From Zobellia barbeyronii (GTDB lineage: Bacteria > Bacteroidota > Bacteroidia > Flavobacteriales > Flavobacteriaceae): DNA of 64,000 bases. The stretch spans positions 806,001 to 870,000 of the forward strand of contig NZ_JACATN010000003.1 in assembly GCF_018603515.1 (NCBI RefSeq), read 5' to 3'. The notes beneath the pieces were generated by a model. The model did not search any database, was not told the origin of the DNA, and worked only from the letters and a program-made list of their open reading frames with translations. How positions within the stretch are numbered: the first letter of the stretch is position 1; each line of letters starts with the position of its first letter. Below are positions 35,569 through 44,659 of the stretch, one piece after another. A program made the position numbers and the translations under genes.

Positions 35569-35989
35569 ATGAACATCCGATATAAGAAAAAGCGATTACG
35601 AGTAAACCTATTTATAGCTATTCTGTGGGGGGTTCTGGTTGTCTTGACTCTCTTTTTCAGCAGCAAAAGACAATGGTTTGACTATACCTACTTTGTAGTG
35701 TTTGTCTTGTACCTCGCCCAATATTTTTATGAAAACAAAAACCAATATCTGACCATTAAAGATGGTACTATTAGTAGAAACCTACTATTTCAGAAAAAAA
35801 AAAAAGATGAATTTGAATGAAATTACACAGGTCAAAAAATTCGCTGGTGATTATATATTAAAAACGAAACGAGAGGAATTGACCATCTATACTCAAGTCA
35901 TAGATGAAGATTCTTTAGCCGATTTAGATGCTGTTTTATCTCAGTTGGACTTACCTACAGATAGAACACCGTTTGCGAAAGCGGTTTAA
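35569..35989 (+). pseudogene. Two-TM membrane protein gene split by a +1 frameshift at a 12-A run
   Basis: The first frame (from ATG 35569; a TTG at 35527 is possible) encodes MNIRYKKKRLRVNLFIAIL with two membrane helices, then YLTIKDGTISRNLLFQKKK, and stops shortly after a run of 12 A (35794-35805). The next frame continues MNLNEITQVKKFAGDYILKT to 35989, the expected continuation of a bacterial PH-like domain. Eleven A residues would give one intact protein of about 139 residues. This may be a sequencing error, a true mutation, or productive slippage on the A run. Family not firmly recognised. Confidence 0.7.
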
Positions 35990-36061
35990 TTAGAAGTACT
36001 TATTATACCACCCCACATTCATTCCAAACTGCCTTGGATTTTCATTAAATCTATATAAATT

Positions 36062-36475
36062 TTGATTGACGAAAAAGATTTTATCTTAAGAGAAATACAA
36101 AGGCTAACCATGCTTATACAGATGCTTATTGGTAAGGTAAAAGGTTCTAATGCTGGAAATATAGGCTCAGAAGCAAACGAGATTGACCAAGCACTAAAAA
36201 GTGAATTTGATTTATCATTGGTAGAAATTATAGAAAAATCAAATGAAGACTTATTGAATATAGTTGGTAATATGAATGAAGTTCATATTGAAAATATAAT
36301 AGAGCTCCTATTTGAAATAAACAAAAAAAGTAAAGAGCAGATTGGAAATTTAAACTTGAATACATCAGAATTAATTAAAAAAAACATCTTACTGATTGAG
36401 TTCTTAGACAAAAGGTCGAATACCTTTTCAATGCCCAGAATGAATATGAAGAACACTTTACAGCAATGGCTCTAA
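36062..36475 (+). CDS. Hypothetical helical protein with TTG start
   Basis: 137 residues. A stop codon lies two codons upstream of the TTG at 36062, so TTG is the only usual start that keeps the amphipathic N-terminus IDEKDFILREIQRLTMLIQMLIG. The rest is predicted helical and charged, with a Leu/Ile-rich repeat region (LLNIVGNMNEVHIENIIELLFEINKK). No membrane segment or signal peptide. Family not recognised. Confidence 0.65.
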   Translation: MIDEKDFILREIQRLTMLIQMLIGKVKGSNAGNIGSEANEIDQALKSEFDLSLVEIIEKSNEDLLNIVGNMNEVHIENIIELLFEINKKSKEQIGNLNLNTSELIKKNILLIEFLDKRSNTFSMPRMNMKNTLQQWL

Positions 36476-36500
36476 TTTAACTTAGCAACCACTTTAAAAC

Positions 36501-37361
36501 ATGAAAAAAATAAAAACTATTAGCCTTTCTATACTAATTCTATTAGCTATTTACGCCGCGTATCTTTATCTGTCTGACCCTTATACAAAGGCTTTGATTA
36601 CTAATAACGAAACAATACTATTTTACAGACCTTCTACGGAGGTTGGTGATATGACTGATTTCAATTTTTCAGAAAATACTTTACAAGTAGAAGATTCTAT
36701 TACCATACACACCTATATATTCAGTCCAAAAACGAATCCAAAAGCTAACATATTTCTAGTTAGAGGAAATAGCGGTAACACCAGTACGTATGCAGATTTA
36801 ATTAAACCCTTAGTCAATAATGGATTTAAAGTATATTCTACGGATTGGAGAGGTTATGGAAAATCCACCGGAAAACCCAATTATAGGGGGATTTTGAAAG
36901 ATTCTGAAGCAGCATTCACAGATTTTTTGAAGCATGTTAAAAATGACAGTATCAAAACCGTAGTATACGGCATGTCTTTAGGTGGCCAAGTTGCCGTTAA
37001 GCTTACCAAAGGCAACCCTGATAAAGTAGACGCTTTGGTTTTAGATGGTTCTTTAGCATCTGCCTACAGCTTTATTGAAGATAATTTTCAGGGATTCTTG
37101 ATGCGTAATTTCATTAAAGATTCCACAGCATATAATCAAGATTATGTGGCCATTAGAGATATTGCGGATATAAAAAACATACCAAAACTAATTATTCACA
37201 GTACAAAAGACAGGGCAGTTCCTATTGAACGTGGCCAAATGATTTTTGCTTCTGCCAAAGAACCAAAAACATTTTGGGAAACAAATACGCAGCACATTCA
37301 AACGCTAAAGGATTTACCGGACGAGACTAATCAACAGCTTAGCACATTACTGGAGCAATAA
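36501..37361 (+). CDS. Membrane-anchored alpha/beta hydrolase
   Basis: 286 residues. An N-terminal hydrophobic anchor (ISLSILILLAIYAAYLYL) precedes an alpha/beta hydrolase fold of the BAAT/peptidase S9-like type. Oxyanion region VRGNSGN, nucleophile elbow YGMSLGG (S159), acid D237 in HSTKDRAV, and His H265 in NTQHIQTL form a complete triad. Substrate unknown; likely an esterase or acylaminoacyl-type hydrolase at the inner membrane facing the periplasm. It follows the hypothetical helical gene by 25 bases. Confidence 0.85.
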   Translation: MKKIKTISLSILILLAIYAAYLYLSDPYTKALITNNETILFYRPSTEVGDMTDFNFSENTLQVEDSITIHTYIFSPKTNPKANIFLVRGNSGNTSTYADLIKPLVNNGFKVYSTDWRGYGKSTGKPNYRGILKDSEAAFTDFLKHVKNDSIKTVVYGMSLGGQVAVKLTKGNPDKVDALVLDGSLASAYSFIEDNFQGFLMRNFIKDSTAYNQDYVAIRDIADIKNIPKLIIHSTKDRAVPIERGQMIFASAKEPKTFWETNTQHIQTLKDLPDETNQQLSTLLEQ

Positions 37362-37486
37362 ACGTCAACAAATGACATTACTAAACATTTTTTCAATTCA
37401 CCCCCTAATAACTACAACTCAGAAACATCTTCTTTAAAAAACCATGGTATTGTCCGAGTTTTACTTTAATAACCAATACAAACACC

Positions 37487-38143
37487 ATGGAACAAACGAT
37501 TACTTTCTTTATTTACCTACACGCTTTCTTTGGAGGAGTGGGCTTGATTACCGGAATAGGAAGCATCATTGTTAAAAAAGGTAGCTCGTTACACAAAAAA
37601 TTCGGCAAATTGTTCTCTATTGGAATGATTGGTAGTTCTGTAATTTCCATGCCAATAGCCATGACGCCAAATCATGAAAATCTATTTCTATTACTAATAG
37701 GCTTATTCACCATATATCTTGTTCTGGTCGGCAATCGTGCGTTGGCTTTCAAAATAAAAACTGAAGCCGATTTAATAGACAAAGTAATTTCAGGAAGTAT
37801 GTTTTTCTTTTCGGTGATAATGCTGGGAATTGGCATATATACCCTTTTGAACACGAATACTATGGGTGTATTATATGTATTTTTTGGAGGGTTTGGGCTG
37901 CTCTTGACGCTTAAAGACTTTCAGTTTTATAGAAATTCTCAGAAGACCAAAAATGGGTGGTTAATATCACATATCGGCAAAATGATAGGTGCCTTAATTG
38001 CTTCTATTACGGCATTTATAATTGCTGGTCTTAGCATTGGAAACCTCATTGCCTGGACACTTCCTACCGTTCTTGGAACTATCTATATTATCTATTGGAA
38101 AAGAAAGGTTAGCCCAAAAACTGTGGCTTCCAAAAAACTATAA
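37487..38143 (+). CDS. Multi-pass membrane protein (DUF2306-like)
   Basis: 218 residues with about six or seven hydrophobic helices (FFIYLHAFFGGVGLITGIGSIIV, MIGSSVISMPIAM, LFLLLIGLFTIYLVLVGN, GSMFFFSVIMLGIGIYTLL, GVLYVFFGGFGLLLTL, GALIASITAFIIAGLSIG, LPTVLGTIYIIYW). A conserved-looking His-containing first helix (YLHAFFGG) and HKKFGKLF and SHIGKMIGAL segments resemble DUF2306-type membrane proteins. Function unknown. Plus strand, followed by a bidirectional terminator. Confidence 0.7.
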   Translation: MEQTITFFIYLHAFFGGVGLITGIGSIIVKKGSSLHKKFGKLFSIGMIGSSVISMPIAMTPNHENLFLLLIGLFTIYLVLVGNRALAFKIKTEADLIDKVISGSMFFFSVIMLGIGIYTLLNTNTMGVLYVFFGGFGLLLTLKDFQFYRNSQKTKNGWLISHIGKMIGALIASITAFIIAGLSIGNLIAWTLPTVLGTIYIIYWKRKVSPKTVASKKL

Positions 38144-38322
38144 ATAGATACTAAGTACATCATTTTGAAGCCTCAAAAAAAAACAAGACACCTACTAACG
38201 GTGCTCCAGCCTATAGTTAGATGGACTCTCCCCTACTAATTTTTTTGAAGAATCTAGAAAAGCTAATGAATTAATCTTTTGGAACCCTTGGCTGTGGTAA
38301 AAAAACTAGGCTTCTAGATAAT

Positions 38323-38356
38323 AAAAAAGCTTCCCGTTGGGAAGCTTTTCTTTTTT
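38323..38356. terminator. Bidirectional intrinsic terminator between convergent genes
   Basis: Perfect 11-bp stem AAAAGCTTCCC / GGGAAGCTTTT with a GTT loop; A-run before and T-run after serve both strands. It separates the membrane protein gene from metZ. The rest of 38144-38394 shows nothing else. Confidence 0.92.
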
Positions 38357-38394
38357 AGTAACTACTAAAATAAAATGCTACAGTATTTTCTTCT

Positions 38395-39564
38395 CTACCC
38401 TAACGCCTGAGAAATATCGGCAATAATATCATCTATATGCTCTAGACCTACAGAGACACGCACCATACCGTCTGTGATGCCCGTTTCTGCTCTTTCTTCT
38501 ACAGAAAGCTTACTATGAGTAGTAGAGGCAGGATGCGTTACTATACTACGTGCATCACCCAAGTTAGCCGAAAGCGATAACATTTTTATAGAGTCGAAAA
38601 ACTTTTGTCCGGCTTGTAGTCCACCCTTAATCTCAAAAGCTACTACACACCCACCGGCTTTCATCTGCTTTTTAGCAATTTCATATTTAGGGTGCGATTT
38701 TAGAAATGGATATTTCACCCAATTCACTTTCTCATTCGCTTCCAAAAATTCCGCTAATTTCAATGCATTTTCACAATGACGGTCAACACGTACCGCTAGT
38801 GTTTCCAAGCTTTTAGAAAGTACCCAAGCATTAAAAGGAGACAATGCCGGCCCGGTAATACGAGAGAAACGATATACTTTATCTATTAATTCTTTAGACC
38901 CTACAGTAATACCTGCAAGCACACGACCTTGACCATCCATTAATTTCGTTCCAGAGTGGATTACCAAATCTGCTCCAAATTTAATAGGCTGTTGTAAGTA
39001 AGGTGATGCAAAACAATTGTCTATTACCAATATTAAATTATGCTTTTTTGCAATCTTTCCTAAAGCTTCCAAATCCAGTATATCTACACCTGGGTTAGTA
39101 GGAGATTCTGCATATATGATTTTGGTCTTTGGTGTAATCAATCCCTCAATAGCATCTAAGTCATCAATCTTAAAGTAGCTATGATCAATATTCCATTTCG
39201 GGAAAAAGTTAGTGAACAACGAATGTGTTGACCCAAAAATACTACGTGCAGAAAGCACATGGTCGCCACTATCTAAAAGCGCCGCCAACGTAGAAAATAC
39301 AGCAGCCATTCCCGAAGCAAAAGCAAACCCATTTTCGGCACCTTCCATCTGGCATACCTTCTCTATGAATTCAGATGAATTGGGATTTGAATAACGCGAG
39401 TAGATGTTTCTTTCTTTCTCTTCCGCAAACGAAGCGCGCATATCTTCTGCATCTTCAAACACAAAACTAGAAGTCATGTACATTGGTACAGAGTGCTCTA
39501 GATTTTTAGTACGTTCCAACTGTGTTCGAATGGCGTTCGTTTCAAATTTCTTTTCCATGATCAT
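38395..39564 (-). CDS. metZ: O-succinylhomoserine-type sulfhydrylase (MetZ-like)
   Basis: PLP enzyme of the Cys/Met metabolism family, 389 residues. PLP-lysine in VIHSGTKLMDGQGRVLAG (about residue 207); SRYSNPN and FASGMAAV near the N-terminal cofactor site, and SLGDARSIVTHPASTTHS at the C-terminal substrate loop. The HSGTKLMDGQGR string is characteristic of MetZ rather than MetB or MetC. It forms homocysteine directly from acylhomoserine and sulfide. It lies 46 bases after the metX-AK-HSD fusion, so the acyl donor is probably O-acetylhomoserine despite the family name. A second Met (codon 3) could be the start. Confidence 0.85.
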   Translation of the reverse strand: MIMEKKFETNAIRTQLERTKNLEHSVPMYMTSSFVFEDAEDMRASFAEEKERNIYSRYSNPNSSEFIEKVCQMEGAENGFAFASGMAAVFSTLAALLDSGDHVLSARSIFGSTHSLFTNFFPKWNIDHSYFKIDDLDAIEGLITPKTKIIYAESPTNPGVDILDLEALGKIAKKHNLILVIDNCFASPYLQQPIKFGADLVIHSGTKLMDGQGRVLAGITVGSKELIDKVYRFSRITGPALSPFNAWVLSKSLETLAVRVDRHCENALKLAEFLEANEKVNWVKYPFLKSHPKYEIAKKQMKAGGCVVAFEIKGGLQAGQKFFDSIKMLSLSANLGDARSIVTHPASTTHSKLSVEERAETGITDGMVRVSVGLEHIDDIIADISQALG

Positions 39565-39610
39565 GTAATTTACAGAAAGAGAACTTTCTCTACTGTTTCA
39601 ATTTTATAAT

Positions 39611-42600
39611 TTATCCTTTTTCGGCTATTCTGAGGATATCCCCAAAAACACCTCTTGCCGTAACTGCAGCGCCTGCTCCCGCTCCTTGTATCACTAATGG
39701 ATTTTTACCATAAGATTCCGTATAAATCTCAATTATAGAATCAGAACCTTTTACTTGCCCTAAAGCACTTTCTTTTGGCACCGAAACAAGTTTTACATCT
39801 AATATACCTTTCTCTTCTTGAAGGTTTCCGTGTAAATCGCCCACATATCGTAATACATGACCTGGTTTCTGATTCTTTTTAATTTCGTTGAACTTCGCAT
39901 CTACCAAATCTAGGTTGTCAAGAAAATGGTTTACATCGCCATCTCTCAATTCTTCCGGTATTAGGTTTTCAATATTTATATCAGAAAACTCATTGCTCAA
40001 ATCCAATTCTCTTGCAAGAATCAACAGCTTTCTACCTACGTCATTACCGGAAAGGTCTTCACGAGGGTCTGGTTCCGTAAAGCCGCTTTTCATTGCCGCT
40101 CTTAATATGTTCGAAAATGGCTCTTCGCTCTCAGAAAAAGTATTGAAAATATAACTTAACGAGCCCGAGAATACACCTTTTATACCTGTGATATTTTCAC
40201 CTGAAAGATGTAATAAACGTATAGTATCTATTAAAGGAAGACCAGCGCCTACATTAGTTTCATACAAGTATTGTTTCTGATGTTTGTCCAGTTCTTCTCG
40301 CAATAGTTGATAATAATCAAAGCCTAATGTGTTCGCTATTTTATTGGACGAAACTATATCAAAACCATTCTCTACAAACTCAAAATAATGAGCTACAAAA
40401 TCACTGTTTGCCGTATTATCAACAACAATCAGATTTTCTAAATGGTGCTCTTTTGTATAGGCAATAACATCTTCAACGCTATAAGCAATACCTTTATCCT
40501 CAATCGCGGATTTCCAGTTTTTAGGAATTCCCTTTTTATTCAATAAAATCTTTCTAGAATTGGCTACAGCAAAAACATTCAGGTCTATACCTTTTCGCTT
40601 TTGTATGGTCTTAGTCGATTTTAAGATTTGGTCAATAAGCGTTCCACCAACATTTCCGTGACCAAAAATGACCAAGTTCACCTTTTTGCTAATTCCAAAA
40701 ATCTGACCGTGCATTACATTCAATGCTTTATTCAAGTCAGATTTTCTTAGGACAAGACTCACGTTCTTGCCAGATACCGTGTTATTAAAAAGTAGCGGTG
40801 CAATCTGGTTTTTAATCAAAGAGTTGTACGGTCTATGGAACGTACTCAAGTCCTGACCCACAATTGATATAACCGAAACCTCATCCAAAACGGTAATCAT
40901 ATTAATATCCTTAGACTGGTAATCGCTTTCAAATTCTCTATCTAAAGCACGTTTGGCTTCTAGAGCTTGATCGGCATTTACAACCAACCCAATACCTCGC
41001 TCAGAAGAACCTTGCGAAATAATACTAACACTTATATTACTTTTTTGAAGTGCGCTAAAAATACGGGCATCCACCCCTACTTTACCCAAAAGACCTCTAC
41101 CCTCTACATTAATTAAGGATACATTTTCAATAACAGATAGCGATTTAATACCACCCTCTTCGGTCTTTGCACTTATTAGTGTGCCTTCATTATCATTGTT
41201 GAACGTATTTAAAATACGCAGCGGAATATTCTTTTCCAGTAATGGAATTATGGTTTTGGCGTGCAAAATAGTAGCACCAAAATTAGCTAGTTCATTAGCC
41301 TCCCCATAAGAAAGGTGAGAGATACGTTTAGCATCTGACACCAAATCAGGATTAGCCGTGTAAATACCATCTACATGGGTGTAATTCTGGAGCTCTTCTG
41401 CATTCAAAAAGTTAGCGAACAATGCTGCAGAATAGTTACTACCGTTCCTACCCAAAGTTGTTGTTTCTCCTTTTTCATCAGAAGCTATAAAACCTGTAAT
41501 AATAGGCACTTCATCTGCCTCTAACTTAGCAAACTTTCGTAACACATTCTCTTTTGACAAAGCTTCATTAACAGAAGCATCGCCAAAATTAGAATCGGTT
41601 TTTATCAGTTTTCTAGAATCTAGCATTACAGCTTTTATGCCTTTCCCTATCAATAATTTAGTAACCAATTTCGCGGAAATAAGCTCTCCAAAAGATAATA
41701 ACTGATCCTTTATCTTTAAGCTGTAATCTCCCAAAAGAGATACTCCTTCAAGCAACTTTGCGAGGTCTTTGAACTCCGCCGAAAGGTTAACGTTCTTAAA
41801 TGTATGCTTCTGATATTTTTCAAAAGCCTCAAAATCTTTATAATAGTTTTCGCCATTGGCGGCCTTTTCTAAAATAGCTTCCAATTGATCCGTCCCCTTT
41901 GCCCGAGCAGACAGAACTACGGCAATATTTTCACCTTCTTTTACCTTGCTAGAAATAATTTCCAAGACACGTTCCAACCCTTCACCATTGGCAAGTGATT
42001 TTCCGCCAAACTTTAGGACCTTTGCTTGTTTTGACTTTCCATTGGTACTAAAAATAGGTTCCAGCAACCTTTCCATCTGTTCAAACTCAATCAAAAAAGC
42101 ATCGTGCCCATGAAGAGAATGTACCTCACCATAAGTAACGTTACCATTAGCCTGAGCTAAACGCTTGAAAGTTTCTTTATTTTCTTTTGCCGTAAAGAAC
42201 AAATCAGAATCTACCCCAATAATATGAATGTTTACATCACTATTTTGAAGGTCGATAAAATTCTGTTCCCCATCTCTCATGACATCTATAGTCTTGAGCA
42301 ATTGGTTCATTAATTTATAGGCCGAAAGCTGAAAACGTTCTTGCAGTTTTTCTCCGTGATGTCTTAACCAGCTCTCCACATTAAAAACCTGGAGCTCTTC
42401 ATTAGTACTCCTTTTGAAACGTTCTTTGAACGATTCCGGTGTACGATAACAAAGCATAGCATGCATACGTGCATCATGAACAGGCTGCTTACTATTTACC
42501 AAAAATTGCTCTTGAATCTGACAGTTACCTATCAACCAATCCGTAGATTTCCAATCAGATGCCACGGGAATCAAATGTTGCATCATTTTAGGGTTGAGTG

Positions 42601-43024
42601 CAGCCATTTCCCAAGCAATACCTCCTCCTAAAGAGCCACCCAAAAGAGCGAACAATTTCGTGATTTCAAGCTTTTGAAGACCTAACAAGAAAATTCTTGC
42701 AATATCTCCTGATACGAAATCCTTATAATTATCGATAATAAATTTATCCTCTCCGTTTCCGGGAATATTAAACGATAGTATCGTATATTTTCTGGTGTCA
42801 ATGCACTTGCCCTCCCCAATAAGTGCAGACCACCAGCCGCCTTTTCCCGTAACATTAGAGTTACCGGTTAAAGCATGGTTGACCTGTACAATGGGAGCAG
42901 TGTGCAATTTTTGACCAAACAACTGATAAGACAACTCAATATCTTGAGTTACCCCACTAATTGTAGTATAGTTTGCTAATTTCAAATGATGAAGCATACG
43001 ACTTATATTAGACCTACCCGACAT
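39611..43024 (-). CDS. Fused homoserine O-acetyltransferase - aspartokinase - homoserine dehydrogenase
   Basis: 1137 residues in three modules. Residues about 1-335 are a MetX alpha/beta hydrolase: nucleophile GGSLGGGIAW (about 129), acid GVDSDLFF, and His HSLHGHDAFLIEF. Residues about 343-785 are an aspartokinase with VLKFGGKSLANGEG at the start and ACT-type regulatory strands (IISQGSSERGIGLVV). Residues about 795-1137 are homoserine dehydrogenase (VIFGHGNVGGTLIDQIL, GAGLPLIDTIRLL, GFTEPDPREDLSGNDVGRKLLILAREL). One polypeptide thus carries the first and third steps of the aspartate pathway and the committed methionine step. Start may be the internal Met at 42997. It follows metY by 48 bases. 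Confidence 0.93.
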   Translation of the reverse strand: MSGRSNISRMLHHLKLANYTTISGVTQDIELSYQLFGQKLHTAPIVQVNHALTGNSNVTGKGGWWSALIGEGKCIDTRKYTILSFNIPGNGEDKFIIDNYKDFVSGDIARIFLLGLQKLEITKLFALLGGSLGGGIAWEMAALNPKMMQHLIPVASDWKSTDWLIGNCQIQEQFLVNSKQPVHDARMHAMLCYRTPESFKERFKRSTNEELQVFNVESWLRHHGEKLQERFQLSAYKLMNQLLKTIDVMRDGEQNFIDLQNSDVNIHIIGVDSDLFFTAKENKETFKRLAQANGNVTYGEVHSLHGHDAFLIEFEQMERLLEPIFSTNGKSKQAKVLKFGGKSLANGEGLERVLEIISSKVKEGENIAVVLSARAKGTDQLEAILEKAANGENYYKDFEAFEKYQKHTFKNVNLSAEFKDLAKLLEGVSLLGDYSLKIKDQLLSFGELISAKLVTKLLIGKGIKAVMLDSRKLIKTDSNFGDASVNEALSKENVLRKFAKLEADEVPIITGFIASDEKGETTTLGRNGSNYSAALFANFLNAEELQNYTHVDGIYTANPDLVSDAKRISHLSYGEANELANFGATILHAKTIIPLLEKNIPLRILNTFNNDNEGTLISAKTEEGGIKSLSVIENVSLINVEGRGLLGKVGVDARIFSALQKSNISVSIISQGSSERGIGLVVNADQALEAKRALDREFESDYQSKDINMITVLDEVSVISIVGQDLSTFHRPYNSLIKNQIAPLLFNNTVSGKNVSLVLRKSDLNKALNVMHGQIFGISKKVNLVIFGHGNVGGTLIDQILKSTKTIQKRKGIDLNVFAVANSRKILLNKKGIPKNWKSAIEDKGIAYSVEDVIAYTKEHHLENLIVVDNTANSDFVAHYFEFVENGFDIVSSNKIANTLGFDYYQLLREELDKHQKQYLYETNVGAGLPLIDTIRLLHLSGENITGIKGVFSGSLSYIFNTFSESEEPFSNILRAAMKSGFTEPDPREDLSGNDVGRKLLILARELDLSNEFSDINIENLIPEELRDGDVNHFLDNLDLVDAKFNEIKKNQKPGHVLRYVGDLHGNLQEEKGILDVKLVSVPKESALGQVKGSDSIIEIYTESYGKNPLVIQGAGAGAAVTARGVFGDILRIAEKG

Positions 43025-43041
43025 AATACCGGGTTAGGTCT
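43010..43041 (-). other. Strong hairpin over the putative start of the metX-AK-HSD fusion
   Basis: Minus-strand AGACCTAACCCG (43041-43030) and CGGGTAGGTCT (43020-43010) pair over 11 bp with a single bulged A and a 9-base loop containing the ATG at 43024. No T-run follows. It favours the start at 42997 or hides the first start. Confidence 0.75.
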
Positions 43042-43072
43042 TATTAATTTCTAATAGAAAAACTTATATTGA

Positions 43073-44347
43073 TTAGAGCGCTGCGAAAGCGTTTTCCAAA
43101 TCTGCTTTTAGATCCTCTATATCTTCCAAACCAACTGACAAACGAATTAAATCTTGACCTACACCTGCTGATGCCAATTGCTCTGCATTTAACTGCTGAT
43201 GCGTTGTACTAGCTGGGTGAATGATTAATGATTTGGTATCGCCAATGTTAGCTAATAGAGAGAAAATCTTAGTAGCATCGGTAACTTTTTTAGCCGCCTC
43301 AAAACCTCCTTTTATTCCAAACGTAACTAATCCACTTTGTCCTTTTGGTAGATATTCTTTGGCTAAATCGTAGTACTTACTACTCTTAAGACCTGGGTAG
43401 TTTACCCATGCCACTTCTTCTCTTCCTTCTAACCAAGTAGCCAATTCTAGAGCGTTTACACTATGTTGCTTGATACGTACATTCAATGTTTCCAAACCTT
43501 GAATAATCTGGAATGCATTAAACGGACTCAAAGCTCCACCAAAATCACGCAATCCTTCTAAAATCAATTTGAAAGTAAAAGCAGCTGCACCTAAAGCTTC
43601 GCTATAAACCAAACCGTGATAACCTGCGGATGGCTCAGTAAATTCAGGGAATTTTCCGTTAGTCCAATCAAAAGTTCCGGCGTCAATTATAGCTCCACCT
43701 AAAGAAGAACCATGACCACCAATATATTTAGTAAGTGAATGTATAACCAGGTTAGCACCATGCTCAATTGGATTCAAAAGTGCTGGCGAAGCTACTGTGT
43801 TATCTACAATAAAAGGAACCTGTGCCGCTTTAGCCTGTTTTGAAATCGCTTTTAAATCAAGTACATCCAATTTTGGATTTCCTAAAGACTCTACAAAGAA
43901 AGCTCTAGTATTATCTTGTACTGCTTTTCCAAAACTTTCTGGATCAGATGCATCTACAAAAGTTGTAGTGATTCCCAATCTTGGCAAGGTAACATTCAAT
44001 AAATTGAAAGTACCACCGTATAAACTGCTGGAAGCCACAATATGGTCTCCCGCTTTTAAAAGTGTCAATAAACCTGTAGAAATAGCAGCAGTTCCCGAAG
44101 CAAAAACTACAGCTCCTACCCCACCTTCTACGGCAGCCAATCTATCTTGAAGAATTTGATTGGTAGGGTTGTTCAATCTCGTATATATAAAACCAAGTTC
44201 TGCTAACGAAAATAAATTAGCTGCATGGTCCGTATCATTAAAAACGTATGATGATGTCTGATAAATAGGCACAGCACGTGTACCCGCAGTCTGCGTAGTA
44301 TCATGTCCGGCATGTAATGCGTTGGTTGAGAATTTCTGGTCACTCAT
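43073..44347 (-). CDS. metY: O-acetylhomoserine aminocarboxypropyltransferase (sulfhydrylase)
   Basis: PLP-dependent formation of homocysteine from O-acetylhomoserine and sulfide. 424 residues, the longer OAH-sulfhydrylase type. PLP-lysine in VIHSLTKYIGGHGSSLGGAIID (about residue 210); FSTNALHAGHDTT at the N-terminus and TKSLIIHPASTTHQQL at the C-terminus are typical. It lies directly under a SAM-I riboswitch and upstream of the metX fusion, completing the direct sulfhydrylation route. Confidence 0.94.
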   Translation of the reverse strand: MSDQKFSTNALHAGHDTTQTAGTRAVPIYQTSSYVFNDTDHAANLFSLAELGFIYTRLNNPTNQILQDRLAAVEGGVGAVVFASGTAAISTGLLTLLKAGDHIVASSSLYGGTFNLLNVTLPRLGITTTFVDASDPESFGKAVQDNTRAFFVESLGNPKLDVLDLKAISKQAKAAQVPFIVDNTVASPALLNPIEHGANLVIHSLTKYIGGHGSSLGGAIIDAGTFDWTNGKFPEFTEPSAGYHGLVYSEALGAAAFTFKLILEGLRDFGGALSPFNAFQIIQGLETLNVRIKQHSVNALELATWLEGREEVAWVNYPGLKSSKYYDLAKEYLPKGQSGLVTFGIKGGFEAAKKVTDATKIFSLLANIGDTKSLIIHPASTTHQQLNAEQLASAGVGQDLIRLSVGLEDIEDLKADLENAFAAL

Positions 44348-44472
44348 AATCTTAGATTTTTAATTGTTATTTAAAATAATTAAAAGCCCAACCCTAAACT
44401 GCAGCCTCGCAATTAGGTAAAATATCAAAAGAGTTATAAGAAGGCAAAAGATTAGTATGAGTAATCTATTTT

Positions 44473-44581
44473 GTTATCTGTCCCAATATTACAGGGATAG
44501 AATGTAGCACCTTCTCTGCGCAAAGAGGCAAAGGGTTGCTAAGGTTTCAAAGGGTCTATTCCCTCCACCTTTCTTGATAAC
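44473..44581 (-). promoter_or_regulatory. SAM-I (S-box) riboswitch upstream of metY
   Basis: P1 is GTTATC (44581-44576) / GATAAC (44478-44473). The core reads AAGAAAGGTGGAGGGAAT, GACCCTTTGAAACC, TTAGCAACC, AAGGTGCTACATTC in SAM-I order. P3 is a GC-containing stem (GCCTCTTTGCGCAGAG...) and P4 a short hairpin of TCCC/GGGA. It differs from the metH copy in P3 and P4 but keeps the core. It fills most of the 312-base gap between metK and metY. Confidence 0.95.
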
Positions 44582-44612
44582 TATTCAATACGTGTTTGAA
44601 CTTTTGTGAATG

Positions 44613-44645
44613 CAAATATATAGTCGGTGAATTTAAATTCACCAA
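44613..44645 (-). promoter_or_regulatory. metY promoter with an operator palindrome between its two boxes
   Basis: Minus-strand TTG (44645-44643), 22-base spacer, TATATTTG (44620-44613). The spacer contains the perfect 18-bp palindrome GGTGAATTTAAATTCACC (44626-44643), whose end overlaps the TTG. A protein bound there would block polymerase. Confidence 0.65.
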
Positions 44646-44659
44646 CATTTTTGAAAAAT

